Notes: generated by a model from the letters alone, not told the origin. Shown: positions 35,150 through 44,290, counted from the stretch's first letter. The stretch: DNA of 64,000 nt from Limosilactobacillus gorillae (GCF_001293735.1 NZ_BCAH01000018.1:1-64000); one strand, 5' to 3'. A program made the numbers and translations.

Positions 35150-36574
35150 ATGAACTTTGAAACAACGATTGGGCTAGAAGTCCACGTAGAATTAAAGACC
35201 AACTCCAAGATCTTCTCCCCGTCCCCGGTTAACTTTGGGGCGGCGCCAAACGCCAACACCAACGTGATCGATTGGGGGTACCCAGGGGTCTTGCCGTCCA
35301 TCAACAAGGGTGTGGTTCGCGATGGGATCATGGCCGCTTTGGCCCTGCACGCCAACGTGACCAAGAAGATGCACTTTGACCGTAAGAACTACTTCTATCC
35401 GGACAACCCGAAGGCCTACCAGATCACCCAGTCAGAAACGCCAATTGCCCACGACGGTTGGGTTGAAATTGAAGTTGACGGCAAGAAGAAAAAGATCGGG
35501 ATCAAGGAAATGCACATCGAAGAAGACGCCGGGAAGAACACTCACACCGGCAGTCACTCCTATGTCGACTTGAACCGGCAGGGGACGCCGCTGATCGAAA
35601 TTGTTTCCAAGGCCGATATTGCTTCCCCAGAAGAGGCCGTGGCCTACCTGGAAGCATTGCGCCAACGAATTCAGTTCACCGGGATTTCCGACGTTAAGAT
35701 GGAAGAAGGGTCGATGCGGGTCGACACCAACATCTCCGTTCGGCCGTACGGCTCCGATCAATACGGGACCAAGACGGAAATGAAGAACATCAACTCCTTT
35801 AACTTCGTCAAGAACGCCCTGAACTTCGAAGCCGATCGGCACCAAAAGGTCTTAATGGCCGGGGGTGAAATCGTCCAGGAAACCCGTCGTTACGATGAGG
35901 CAACCAAGGGAACGGTCGCTATGCGGACCAAGGAAGGCTCCGATGATTACCGCTACTTCCCGGAACCGGACCTGCCACCACTGATCGTTGATGACGCCTG
36001 GATCGAAGAAATTCGTTCCCAGATGCCGGAGATGCCAGGTGAACGTCGGCGCCGTTACGTTAACGACTTAGGATTAACGGATTACGACGCGATGGTCCTG
36101 ACCCAGACCAAGGAAATGGCCGATTTCTTTGAAGCTGCCGTTAAGGATGGGGGCGACGCCAAGAAGGTTGCCAACTACCTGATGAACGACGTCAACTCCT
36201 ACTTGAACAACCAGCACGTTGACCTGCAAGACACCAAGCTGACGCCGGCCAACCTGGCGGGGATGATCAAGCTGATTGACGACGGAACGATCTCCTCGAA
36301 GATGGCCAAGAAGGTCTTCAAGGGAATCCTGGCTGGGGAAGAACCGGCCGCCTTTGCCAAGGCCAATGGTTTAGTTCAGCTTTCCGATCCGGCAGAACTA
36401 CAGCCGATTATTGACGCCATTTTGGATGACAACCAGCAGTCAATCGAAGACTTTAAGAACGGGAAAGACCGGGCCTTTGGCTTCTTGATTGGTCAAATCA
36501 TGAAGAAGACCCAGGGGAAGGCTAACCCGAAGGTGGTTAACCAGTTACTCAGTAAGTCACTCAACGAACGTTAG
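35150..36574 (+). CDS. gatB: Asp-tRNA(Asn)/Glu-tRNA(Gln) amidotransferase subunit B
   Basis: 474 residues. Phosphorylates and amidates the tRNA-bound Glu or Asp using ammonia channelled from Gat[21 protein letters not shown] start, HIEEDAGKN and [12 protein letters not shown] are diagnostic; the helical YqeY-like tail ends the protein. Site GGGGGAACG. Implies that the organism makes Gln-tRNA(Gln), and perhaps Asn-tRNA(Asn), by the indirect route. Confidence 0.97.
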   Translation: MNFETTIGLEVHVELKTNSKIFSPSPVNFGAAPNANTNVIDWGYPGVLPSINKGVVRDGIMAALALHANVTKKMHFDRKNYFYPDNPKAYQITQSETPIAHDGWVEIEVDGKKKKIGIKEMHIEEDAGKNTHTGSHSYVDLNRQGTPLIEIVSKADIASPEEAVAYLEALRQRIQFTGISDVKMEEGSMRVDTNISVRPYGSDQYGTKTEMKNINSFNFVKNALNFEADRHQKVLMAGGEIVQETRRYDEATKGTVAMRTKEGSDDYRYFPEPDLPPLIVDDAWIEEIRSQMPEMPGERRRRYVNDLGLTDYDAMVLTQTKEMADFFEAAVKDGGDAKKVANYLMNDVNSYLNNQHVDLQDTKLTPANLAGMIKLIDDGTISSKMAKKVFKGILAGEEPAAFAKANGLVQLSDPAELQPIIDAILDDNQQSIEDFKNGKDRAFGFLIGQIMKKTQGKANPKVVNQLLSKSLNER

Positions 36575-36585
36575 GAGGGGCGGCC

Positions 36586-37605
36586 ATGACCAAACGAGCC
36601 CGGATAATTTATAACCCCACCTCGGGGCGTGAAACTCTGCGTAATGACTTGGTCGACATCCTCGCCGTCTACGAGCAGGCCGGTTACGAAACCAGCGCTT
36701 ACGCCACCACGCCTGAACCGAATTCGGCTAAAAACGAAGCCACCCGGGCAGCCAAGGAGGGCTTTGACCTGATTGTGGCGGCCGGGGGGGACGGAACCTT
36801 AAGCGAGGTTATCAACGGACTAGCCGGGCTAACGAAGCGCCCCCTATTGGCGATCATTCCGGCCGGGACGACCAACGATTACGCCCGGGCCCTGAAGGTA
36901 CCCCGCGATAACCCGGTGGCCGCGGCCAAGCTGATCCTGGACCCGGCCAACCGCTTCAAGATTGATATCGGTAAGGCCGGCGAGAAGTACTTTATGAACA
37001 TCGCGGCCGGCGGGACGCTGACGGAGTTGACCTACGACGTGCCTTCCCAGATGAAATCGATGTTTGGCTACCTGGCCTACTTCGCTAAGGGCGCCGAAAT
37101 CCTGCCCCAGGTGAAGCCGGTTGCCATGGAGATCACCTACGATGGGCAAACCTTTAGGGGCAAGGCCTCAACGATCTTCTTGGCCCTAACCAACTCGGTG
37201 GGGGGCTTTGAACAGATCGTCCCGGACGCCTCCTTAGACGACGGGAACTTCTCCTTGCTGATCGTCAAGGACTCCAGCCTCCTGGGGATGATGCAGCTGA
37301 TGGGGAAGGCCCTAAACGGCACCCACATTGATGATCCACGGGTGATCTACGTTAAGGCCAAGGACGTAACGGTGAAGCCCCTTAATTCAAATGATCGGTT
37401 AATGATTAATTTGGATGGGGAGTACGGTGGGGACGCACCAATGGAGTTCCACAACCTTCACCAACACATGACAGTGGTGGCCAACATGGACGCCATTCCG
37501 GACGACGCGATTACCCGCGACATCACGCCCGACATGCAAAAGGCCGAAGCCGACTTTGTGCGGGGGCTGGATGAAATGGAAAAGGATGCCGGACAAACCA
37601 AATAG
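36586..37605 (+). CDS. dagK: Diacylglycerol kinase (DagK/YegS family)
   Basis: 339 residues. Soluble lipid kinase that recycles diacylglycerol from lipoteichoic acid synthesis to phosphatidic acid. RIIYNPTSGRE and GGDGTLSEVINGL form the nucleotide-binding motifs; IPAGTTNDYARAL follows. AGGAGGGG before ATG 36586, 11 bases after gatB, a common order in lactobacilli. Followed by a terminator-like hairpin. Confidence 0.93.
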   Translation: MTKRARIIYNPTSGRETLRNDLVDILAVYEQAGYETSAYATTPEPNSAKNEATRAAKEGFDLIVAAGGDGTLSEVINGLAGLTKRPLLAIIPAGTTNDYARALKVPRDNPVAAAKLILDPANRFKIDIGKAGEKYFMNIAAGGTLTELTYDVPSQMKSMFGYLAYFAKGAEILPQVKPVAMEITYDGQTFRGKASTIFLALTNSVGGFEQIVPDASLDDGNFSLLIVKDSSLLGMMQLMGKALNGTHIDDPRVIYVKAKDVTVKPLNSNDRLMINLDGEYGGDAPMEFHNLHQHMTVVANMDAIPDDAITRDITPDMQKAEADFVRGLDEMEKDAGQTK

Positions 37606-37637
37606 CGTCTGAAACATAGGACTAGAAGCAACGTAGC

Positions 37638-37686
37638 AAGGGGCTCCAGTAGAAGTTGGGTTATCCAACCGCTGGAGCCCCTTTGT
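37638..37686 (+). terminator. Terminator after dagK
   Basis: 12-bp perfect arms AAGGGGCTCCAG (37638-37649) and CTGGAGCCCCTT (37672-37683), then TGTTCC. A second GC-rich hairpin (GCGGGGG / CCCCCGC, about 37692-37708) follows, only 29 bases before rlmD. Confidence 0.75.
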
Positions 37687-37736
37687 TCCTTGCGGGGGTG
37701 CGCCCCCGCTACATATCAAATTACACGGAGGAAATT

Positions 37737-39116
37737 ATGAGTAAGGTGCAATTACCAGTTTACAAAAACGAGACGGTTAGGGGGACGGTCCAGGACTTGA
37801 CCTACCAGGGGAACGGGGTCCTAAAGATTGATCACTATCCGATCTTTGTTCCCAATACCCTGCCGGGGGAAGTGGTCGCGGTTAAGGTGACCAAGCTAAC
37901 GAAAAACTTTGCCTGGGGAAAGCTGCTCACCATCGAAAAGAAGAGCGCCGATCGGATCGATAACCCCAACTGGAAGTACTTGCAAACGGGGATTGCGCCG
38001 CTGGGCCACTTGACCTACCCGGCGCAGCTCAAGTTCAAGCAGCGCCAGATTGAAGAACTCCTGGAAAAGGCCCACTTGAACCTAGCGGTGGCCGAAACGC
38101 TGGGGATGGCCCAGCCCTTTGGCTACCGTAACAAGGCCCAGGTGCCGGTGCGGATGGTGCAGGGCCAGCTGACGACCGGCTTTTACAAGCGGGGCAGTCA
38201 CGACCTGGTTCCAATTGAGAACTTCTACATCCAAGACCCGGTGATTGACCAGACGATTATGATCGTCCGTGACATCTTGCGTAAGTACAAGGTGCCGGCC
38301 TACGATGAACAAAACCACCGCGGGGTGATCCGGACGGTGATGGTCCGGCGCGGTTTTTACAGCCACCAAGTGATGGTTGCCTTAGTGACTAACGGCAGGG
38401 CGTTGCCACATTCAACCGAAATTACCCGGGAAATAAGTGAACGGGTACCCGGCATCGCAAGCATCGTGCAAAACGTTAACGCCAAGCGGACCAACGTTAT
38501 CATGGGCCCCGAAAACCACTTGCTATGGGGCGAGCCAACCATTCACGACACCCTCTTGGGGATCGACTTTACCATCTCGCCACTGTCCTTTTACCAGGTC
38601 AACCCGCAACAGACTGAACGCCTCTACCAAACCGCGATTGATAATGCCGGCTTAGACGGGAGCCAGACCGTTATCGACGCCTACTGTGGGATCGGGACGA
38701 TTTCGCTGGCCGTGGCTAAGCATGCCAAGCACGTTTACGGGGTTGAAATCGTGCCGGCTGCCATTGAAGATGCCAAGCAAAACGCCGCTAACAATGGGAT
38801 CACCAACGCCACCTTCGTCGTTGGCAAGGCCGAAGAGCAGTTTGCCAAGTGGCAAGCAGCGGGCCTCAAGCCTGACGTGGTAATCGTTGACCCGCCACGC
38901 AAGGGTCTGGACGAACAACTCATTGAAGCTACTGGGAAGATGGCGCCGAAGAAGGTCATCTACGTCTCCTGTAACCCGGCCACCCTGGTCCGTGATTTAC
39001 AACGCTTTGCTGAACAGGGGTACCAGGTCACCAAGCCAATTCGACCGGTGGATCAGTTCCCGCAAACGACACACGTGGAATCTGTGACGGTTTTAGAGCG
39101 CACACAAATCGATTAG
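37737..39116 (+). CDS. rlmD: 23S rRNA (uracil-C5)-methyltransferase RlmD/RlmCD type
   Basis: 459 residues. N-terminal TRAM domain, then a Rossmann methyltransferase: DAYCGIGTISLAV (SAM motif), VIVDPPRKGLD and the catalytic Cys in [13 protein letters not shown]. The four cysteines that hold an iron-sulphur cluster in E. coli RumA are missing; the matching stretch reads QTGIAPLGHLTYPAQ, as I recall for some other lactobacilli. ATG at 37737 behind GGAGGAAA. The last 58 codons (from ATG 38940) are duplicated three times downstream, each with a different C-terminal end, so this 3' end is probably an element-borne replacement. Confidence 0.92.
   Translation: MSKVQLPVYKNETVRGTVQDLTYQGNGVLKIDHYPIFVPNTLPGEVVAVKVTKLTKNFAWGKLLTIEKKSADRIDNPNWKYLQTGIAPLGHLTYPAQLKFKQRQIEELLEKAHLNLAVAETLGMAQPFGYRNKAQVPVRMVQGQLTTGFYKRGSHDLVPIENFYIQDPVIDQTIMIVRDILRKYKVPAYDEQNHRGVIRTVMVRRGFYSHQVMVALVTNGRALPHSTEITREISERVPGIASIVQNVNAKRTNVIMGPENHLLWGEPTIHDTLLGIDFTISPLSFYQVNPQQTERLYQTAIDNAGLDGSQTVIDAYCGIGTISLAVAKHAKHVYGVEIVPAAIEDAKQNAANNGITNATFVVGKAEEQFAKWQAAGLKPDVVIVDPPRKGLDEQLIEATGKMAPKKVIYVSCNPATLVRDLQRFAEQGYQVTKPIRPVDQFPQTTHVESVTVLERTQID
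38938..39116 (+). other. Inferred attachment site in rlmD 3' end (attL side)
   Basis: From GATGGCGCCGAAGAAGG onward this segment matches the three displaced copies at 44,428, 46,412 and 53,537. The match starts at the same base in each case and ends near the stop codon, where every copy has its own last codons. I infer that a recombinase target core lies at or near this start, upstream of the codons for the catalytic Cys. The exact crossover dinucleotide cannot be seen. Confidence 0.5.
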
Positions 39117-39303
39117 AATTTGCTAAATGGTTGTTGGATGAGTCGCTGACCTCGGATTGCTCTATCCTTTGGCTAGTGCGGGATAGGAAAATAGTGTTTA
39201 AGCGAGCTTAATGAGTAGCTTCTAATAAATCGAGAGGACGAAATCTAAAACTATGACATCAAAAAAGTGTTAGTGCAACTTTTTAGGAGCGGGAGGTGAT
39301 GCG

Positions 39304-40509
39304 ATGAAGCCTGGAGTGTTAAATGAGATACTTGCTAAAGCGCCAAATGAAAGTGATCATTGGGATTTCAAAGAAAAATGGTATGCGAATAAAGGTGAGC
39401 TACTAAGAGACATTATGAATTTAGTAAATACGGTCCATCATGATGATTGTTATATTATAATCGGTGTTGATGACAGTGGGAAAATAGTTGGCGTCGAAGA
39501 TGATTCAAATTTTATAAATAGACAGCAGCTACAAGATTTTTTAAGAAGGAAGCCATTCGCTCAGAATTGGTATCCCAAGACAGATGTTGAATCTTTCCAA
39601 AAAAATGGACATAGGATTGATGTAATAACAGTCTATAATTCTGATAATACGCCAATTTATCTTAGCAAAAATGTAAATCGAAAAGGCGGGCCACTTAAAG
39701 CCGGTTTAATTTACTCTAGAATTAATGATTCTAATACTCCGGTAGACGAGTCAACTACTGACAATCAGATGGAATTATTGTGGCAAAAGAGGTTTCATTT
39801 AGATAGAACTATTAAAGCCAGATATAAATATGCACTAAAGCATCCAGAAGATTGGGATGATATCTATCCACTTGAAACAATGGATCAAACGTACGTTTAT
39901 TCTAAGGATCCGAATTTGGTAATTAAAACCGAGGGGCCCTTAACGGATAAAAATAGACATTTTGATTCGTACATGATGTCAGAATTCACAATAAGAATAG
40001 ATTGGTCTTTGATACAACTTTACTATGGAAATACAATTATATATGACTCATATATTTTTCCGGTGGATGATGGGTCATATAAAATGATTATTCCAGATCA
40101 TGGATTTATAAATGTCCCAGATAGCTTTAAGAATAAAAGTTATACATTCTACTTAAAGGACGATTTTCCGTATCTTCTTACAAAGTTTGTAAATAGTTTT
40201 GGGCAAGGCAGATCATGGAGAGTAGGGTGGCATAATATACAATCTGATGTTGTCATTTATAATGATGAAGATGAAAGAAACTATTATGAAAGTCTGTTTA
40301 TGGAGTACTATCAGAATAGTGATAAGAATGACTTTGAACCAAAATTAGATAGGATAAGAAGTCTGATTGGTAAAATAGAACAAAGCGGGACACATGGTGA
40401 AGGTGGAGACATAGATCTTATAGCAAAATCAATGGAAGAAGAGCATTTAGTTGTTGAATGTATCAAGAAACTTCAATCTAAGGCACAACAAAACCCCGAT
40501 AATAGCTAA
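39304..40509 (+). CDS. AlbA_2/Schlafen-type ATP-binding-like protein
   Basis: 401 residues. The N-terminal 130 residues look like the AlbA_2 (divergent AAA-4 / Schlafen core) domain: SDHWDFKEKWYANKGELLRD and CYIIIGVDDSGKIVGVEDD are its two hallmark segments. The remaining 270 residues are not recognised; the C-terminus is acidic and helical. ATG at 39304 behind GGGAGGTGATG. AT-rich, unlike the core genes, and located between rlmD and a dead recombinase. Such proteins occur in phage-defence islands and as regulators; the role here is unknown. Its stop lies inside a terminator hairpin. Confidence 0.65.
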   Translation: MKPGVLNEILAKAPNESDHWDFKEKWYANKGELLRDIMNLVNTVHHDDCYIIIGVDDSGKIVGVEDDSNFINRQQLQDFLRRKPFAQNWYPKTDVESFQKNGHRIDVITVYNSDNTPIYLSKNVNRKGGPLKAGLIYSRINDSNTPVDESTTDNQMELLWQKRFHLDRTIKARYKYALKHPEDWDDIYPLETMDQTYVYSKDPNLVIKTEGPLTDKNRHFDSYMMSEFTIRIDWSLIQLYYGNTIIYDSYIFPVDDGSYKMIIPDHGFINVPDSFKNKSYTFYLKDDFPYLLTKFVNSFGQGRSWRVGWHNIQSDVVIYNDEDERNYYESLFMEYYQNSDKNDFEPKLDRIRSLIGKIEQSGTHGEGGDIDLIAKSMEEEHLVVECIKKLQSKAQQNPDNS

Positions 40510-40522
40510 GCTACTATCAGGG
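40494..40522 (-). terminator. Terminator hairpin for the recombinase pseudogene
   Basis: CCCCGATAATAGC (40494-40506) and GCTACTATCAGGG (40510-40522) form a hairpin; on the minus strand it is followed by GTTTTGTTG. It also covers the stop of the convergent AlbA_2 gene. Confidence 0.5.
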
Positions 40523-40540
40523 CTGTGTGGTAAAATTTTC

Positions 40541-41860
40541 TTACAGATTAACTTTTAATGAATCGCCATTTTGGAATTCTACATCACAGTAGGTTTCCTG
40601 AATGGTGATTTTTTTGATTAGTTGTCGTACAAGATGTTCATCAAATTCGTTTAGCTGTTTGCTATTGGAATCAATAAACTTTTGGAGATTGACGATTTTC
40701 TCAATTTCTTCAGTTTGCTGATCATGGATTGTTTGAAGCTCATCACGTTGTTGTTGGTTTTTTGCAAATTCATTCGCGATTTTTTCATATGATTCGGAGT
40801 GGGGTGATTGGTTGACCAGAAGAATTTGTAGTCGATCAAGTTCACGATCTAATTGGGTTGCTTTTTCTTCATTTACCTGATTGATTGCGTGACTGATATT
40901 TCTTTGGAGTTTAGCGCGGAAGGCTTTGTTAGGCTTAATGATTTGATTAAAGGCGGCTAAGCAAACTTCCTTTAAGCGCCGTTCTGATATGGGTCGCCCG
41001 TGGCAAGTTACAAGGTCATGATCATGGCCGGTTATACAAAGCCATTTAACTACTTGGCCATGTTCGTCAGAGTAGTTATAAGCAACTCGGTGGTAGATAT
41101 CCCCACAGCGTCCACAGAATACTTTCAAAGAGAAGCAAGTGCGTTTGTTATAATGCCGTGTTTTCCCGCATGGTACTTTGACACCAGCTCGACGCCGTTT
41201 TCGTTCTTCTTGCACTCGCCGAAAGAGGTCTTTAGGAATTATCGCTTCATGGTCGTCTTTGATATAGTACTGAGGCATAATGCCTTGGTTGCGAATGCGC
41301 TTTTTGGTTAGAGAGTCAATGGTATAAGACTTTTGAAGTAGGGCATCACCGATGTATTTTTCGTTCCTTAGAATTGAGGCAATATTGGAATCGGCCTATT
41401 TGGTATTGCCGGCACTATTTTGGGATGCCTTCTGCGGTTAAGTGCCGGGCAATTTGTTTACAAGAATAAAGAATATCATTCAAGGTAATCATAGTAGATA
41501 CGTTTTACCGTTTTTGCCTGGTCAGGGTTAACGATTAAGTGGCCTTCTTCATCTTTTGTGTAGCCTAGAAACCAATAGTGGCTAACTTTTATCTTGCTGG
41601 TAACGATATTGAAGGCCTAACTCAACATCTTGGGCCAAGGAGCCATGATAGTTAGGAGGACTTCACCTTTGGCGTCAGTAGTCTTGATGTTCTCATTTTC
41701 AAAGTATACGACGATATTCTTATCTTTTAACTTCCGGATGTATTGCAGGCAGTCAAGGATGTTTCTGGCAAACCGGTTGATTGACTTGGTAATGATAAGG
41801 TCGATTTACCCGCCCTCGACAAATGATTGGGTAAACTGAACCGTCGAGAGTACTACTGTA
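40541..41860 (-). pseudogene. Decayed large serine recombinase
   Basis: The intact part (40541-41278) has the recombinase domain end, the zinc ribbon (CGRCGDIYH...CITGHDHDLVTCHGR), a coiled coil and the C-terminal tail. Upstream on the same strand, pieces of the same protein can be read in changing frames: a [19 protein letters not shown] segment (about 41,495-41,575) and the resolvase catalytic domain with [15 protein letters not shown] and [15 protein letters not shown]-like text (about 41,630-41,810). Several stops and frameshifts interrupt it, and the N-terminus with the catalytic Ser region is missing. It was probably the integrase of an element inserted at rlmD. Confidence 0.85.
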
Positions 41861-41959
41861 ATCGAACGAGATTAGAGCGCAGAAGTTTGAGTAAGCCTTT
41901 CTGAGAAAACCGAGGTAAGTAATAATAAATCTCTTGGAAAAATAACCAGTTTGCTATAT

Positions 41960-41988
41960 TATAATGATATAACAAATTGATTATATCA
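41960..41988 (+). promoter_or_regulatory. higBA -10 box and palindromic operator
   Basis: TATAAT at 41960-41965 is followed at once by the perfect inverted repeat TGATATAA (41965-41972) and TTATATCA (41981-41988) with an 8-base spacer. The repeat covers the expected transcription start, the right place for autorepression by the HigA-type antitoxin. Confidence 0.65.
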
Positions 41989-42001
41989 AGGATTAACAAT
42001 C

Positions 42002-42367
42002 ATGTATCAGATTGATTTTTATGAAGATAGTACTGGTTACTCAGATGTTGAAGAATTTATCAAGCAACTTAATCAGAGTCGTCAGAAACAAGATCATCAA
42101 ATTTTAACAAAGCTAACCTATCAACTAGAACTTTTATCCCATTTAGGAAAACTAATGCATGAGCCACAAGCAAAATTTTTAAAAGGGTATCGTCATCCGT
42201 TAATGGAATTACGGCCTATGCCTGAAAGGTTTTTCTATGCAAGCTGGGATCGTGATCGTTTTGTCATATTGAGTCACTATCGTAAAAAGCAAAATAAGAC
42301 AGATCCTCGTGAAGTTGAAAAAGCATTGGCTAGACTCGATGACTGGTTAGAGCGAAAGGAGAAATAA
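42002..42367 (+). CDS. higB: HigB-like toxin (phage Gp49/RelE superfamily)
   Basis: 121 residues. Matches the Gp49-like RelE/HigB group, ribosome-dependent mRNA interferases: KLTYQLELLSHLGKLMHEP, the KFLKGYRHPLMELRP core and RFFYASWDRDRFVILSHYRKK near the C-terminus. Toxin first and antitoxin second is the HigBA order. The only ribosome binding site is weak (AAGGATT). Gap of two bases to the antitoxin gene. Confidence 0.85.
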   Translation: MYQIDFYEDSTGYSDVEEFIKQLNQSRQKQDHQILTKLTYQLELLSHLGKLMHEPQAKFLKGYRHPLMELRPMPERFFYASWDRDRFVILSHYRKKQNKTDPREVEKALARLDDWLERKEK

Positions 42368-42369
42368 CT

Positions 42370-42639
42370 ATGGCCACTTGGAATGATATTAAAGGAAGTC
42401 TCGATTCAATTGAACCAGCTGAAATGACAGCAATTAAAGGCCTTGCCTACTTACATGCTCAACGAATAAAAAAGGGAATATCACAAGTTGAATTAGCAAA
42501 ACGGATTGGCATGAAGCAGCCACAACTGGCTAAAATCGAAAATATGTCTTCTATCCCAAGCCTTAGCACTCTAGATCGCTATGCCAAGGGATTGGGCTTA
42601 GTTGCAACAGTTTCGTTTAAACCAATGTCAACTGTTTAA
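42370..42639 (+). CDS. higA: HigA-like antitoxin, XRE family
   Basis: 89 residues with an HTH_3 domain (about 29-83): QRIKKGISQVELAKRIGMKQPQLAKIE. Expected to bind and neutralise the HigB-like toxin and to repress the pair at the palindrome upstream. Ribosome binding site AAAGGAG overlaps the toxin end. No sign of decay, so the pair may be active. Confidence 0.85.
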   Translation: MATWNDIKGSLDSIEPAEMTAIKGLAYLHAQRIKKGISQVELAKRIGMKQPQLAKIENMSSIPSLSTLDRYAKGLGLVATVSFKPMSTV

Positions 42640-42694
42640 TTTTTGTGGCCGTTTATAGTTAGCTCAGTGGAACGAATAAAGGGTGAGTAGGGCC

Positions 42695-43006
42695 ATGAAA
42701 CCAAAAGAATTACATGATGGTATTAAACAAAATTATGAAACGAGTAAGTATGATGACAACGCCAAAGAAATCAATGGCTATCATCGAATGAGCAAGAATA
42801 GCTACTACTTACGTGCCTTATCCGTCAATATCGGAATTCTTTTAGTGTTACTTGCGATAATATATTTACCGGTGGCGAAGAGTATGTTTGCAAGCTACAT
42901 GTGGTTAGCACTTATTTTCCGTATCTTTATCGTGCTGAGTATTTTTGGAGTCATTTATGCTCTAGTAGTATATTTAAGGATTAGAAAGGTAACTCAACCA
43001 AAATAG
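42695..43006 (+). CDS. Small membrane protein of unknown function
   Basis: 103 residues. Hydrophilic N-terminal 40 residues, then two membrane segments (about 43-61 and 67-92) and a short basic tail. No family recognised. ATG at 42695 is preferred to GTG at 42683, which is part of the likely ribosome binding site GGGTGAG. May be co-transcribed with higBA (55-base gap). Its neighbour on the right is a dead gene on the other strand. Confidence 0.5.
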   Translation: MKPKELHDGIKQNYETSKYDDNAKEINGYHRMSKNSYYLRALSVNIGILLVLLAIIYLPVAKSMFASYMWLALIFRIFIVLSIFGVIYALVVYLRIRKVTQPK

Positions 43007-43033
43007 TTATTTAGGTTTGAAAAAGTAGTAGCA

Positions 43034-43069
43034 AAAAGCATGACGATCTTCACTAGACTGCCATGCTTA
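43034..43069 (-). terminator. Terminator of the yjdF pseudogene
   Basis: AAAAAGCATG (43034-43043) with CATGCTT (43063-43069); on the minus strand the hairpin is followed by TTTTTGC. Confidence 0.5.
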
Positions 43070-43074
43070 ATTAC

Positions 43075-43478
43075 TAATGATTGATCACGATATTTTTGAC
43101 GACGCTTAGATACTTTCCTTTGATAACACATCTCTTTATTTAGCTGCTTTTCAGCAGAGTGCTTCACCTTTCGTAAATTTTTCTTTTCCTCAAACTGTTT
43201 TTGTAAAGTGGCCTGTGCCTTGGTACTAATACCTTACGATTTATTAGCCAGTCGTTGGACTCGCTTGGGATTAATACGATTAACGATTTTCAGTTGCTCA
43301 TCCTTTTATGCTGGAATTGGAATCGCTAGTAATCTCTATTCACCAGATTTAAAATTAACGATATCTTCGGCTCTGAGCTGCCAAGTGTGACAGACGCTAC
43401 TGAGTAACGACTACCGTCATGACGTGTCCTATAAAAATTACCATCAAAAACAATTGTTAAACAAGATTTGATAACCAT
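43075..43478 (-). pseudogene. Decayed yjdF gene
   Basis: On the minus strand from the ATG at 43478 one reads MVIKSCLTIVFDGNFYR, then HDGSRYSVASVTLGSSEPKI, then stops and frame changes, and finally STKAQATLQKQFEEKKNLRK-like text. This is the same protein as the intact YjdF-family gene at 51,368-51,787. At least two in-frame stops (TAG, TGA) and frameshifts make it non-functional. The 300-plus bases between the membrane protein and the oxidoreductase are fully explained by this gene, its truncated leader and a regulator remnant. Confidence 0.8.
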
Positions 43479-43543
43479 CGTGTCCCCTCCTTAAATTTAG
43501 ATTAGCGAAAGTTGGATATCCCAGGAGGGGAAGGATACTGATC
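43479..43543 (-). other. Truncated yjdF-type riboswitch remnant
   Basis: The leader of the decayed yjdF copy still has CAGTATCCTTCCCCTCC and the AAGGAGGGGACA ribosome binding region, but the match to the intact leader at 51,790-51,905 stops at about 43,543, where regulator-like coding sequence begins. The sequestering stem is weakened by base changes (GGATATCCAAC instead of GGATGTCCCTC). Confidence 0.55.
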
Positions 43544-43544
43544 A

Positions 43545-43718
43545 GGTAATGGAATTAGTGCAGCAAGTTAACCGGGGTGGTATTACCGATCAACAATTTT
43601 TTACGCAGATTTGGTCCTTTATTCAAGGCTATTATTAATATTAAATGGAACCACAAATTATGATCCAGCCTTGGTTGAAAGAACTTTAGACGAGATGATT
43701 CGAGGTGGCGAAAAATGA
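43545..43718 (+). pseudogene. C-terminal remnant of a TetR-type regulator
   Basis: Plus-strand text ELVQQVNRGGITDQQFFTQI-WSFIQGY, then a frameshift near 43,635, then LLILNGTTNYDPALVERTLD and EMIRGGEK before a stop at 43,716-43,718. The end overlaps the start codon of the oxidoreductase (ATGA). It looks like the C-terminal domain of a TetR/AcrR regulator whose DNA-binding half has been lost, so the next gene has probably lost its control. Confidence 0.6.
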
Positions 43719-44290
43719 TTTTGATAATTTACTGTCATCCATATGACCAAAGCTTTAATCATGCTGAACTAGAGGCAATCCAAGATAATTTGAGTATTGC
43801 TCATCGGGAATATAAGGTAATCGATTTGTATGCTGATCATTTTAATCCAGCATACTCCAAGGAAGAATTGAGACTCTATCATCAGGGTGAAACTACCGAT
43901 CCTTTAGTCACAAAATACCTAAAATTGTGTCAACAAGCGAATACTGTGATTTTTATTACCCCTTTCTGGTGGAATAGTATTCCTGGGATGTTAAAGGGCT
44001 TTATTGACAAGGTAATGAAAGAGGGAGTGGGTTACACTGTTACTAAAACAGGAGTGAAGGGTGAGCTAACTAATGTTAAGCATTGCTATGTGTTAACCAC
44101 ATCGACTTCTCCAACTTGGTATATTTACCTCTTTTTAGGTAATGCTATCAAGAAAATTTTCATCAACAAAACTTTGCGTCAATTGGGCTTTCGCAACATT
44201 AGTTGGCAGAATTTTGGTGGCATTACCAATTCTTCACTTAAGCGGCGGAGAAAATATTTAGATAAATTAACTAGACAAATTTTTAGCTAA
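43715..44290 (+). CDS. NAD(P)H oxidoreductase, flavodoxin-like fold
   Basis: 191 residues. Flavodoxin_2 family (NQO1/MdaB/KefF-like): MILIIYCHPYDQSFNHAELE is the FMN/FAD-binding start, VIFITPFWWNSIPGMLKGFIDKV the conserved core. Likely a two-electron quinone or nitro reductase. ATG at 43715 overlaps the stop of a broken TetR-type regulator. The C-terminal stop lies at the border of the leader repeat that precedes the first displaced rlmD end. AT-rich, acquired. Confidence 0.8.
   Translation: MILIIYCHPYDQSFNHAELEAIQDNLSIAHREYKVIDLYADHFNPAYSKEELRLYHQGETTDPLVTKYLKLCQQANTVIFITPFWWNSIPGMLKGFIDKVMKEGVGYTVTKTGVKGELTNVKHCYVLTTSTSPTWYIYLFLGNAIKKIFINKTLRQLGFRNISWQNFGGITNSSLKRRRKYLDKLTRQIFS

Noticed and set aside
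37690-37736. T-box leader before rlmD
   Set aside because: The GC-rich hairpin lacks the T-box core sequence and rlmD is not an amino-acid-related gene.
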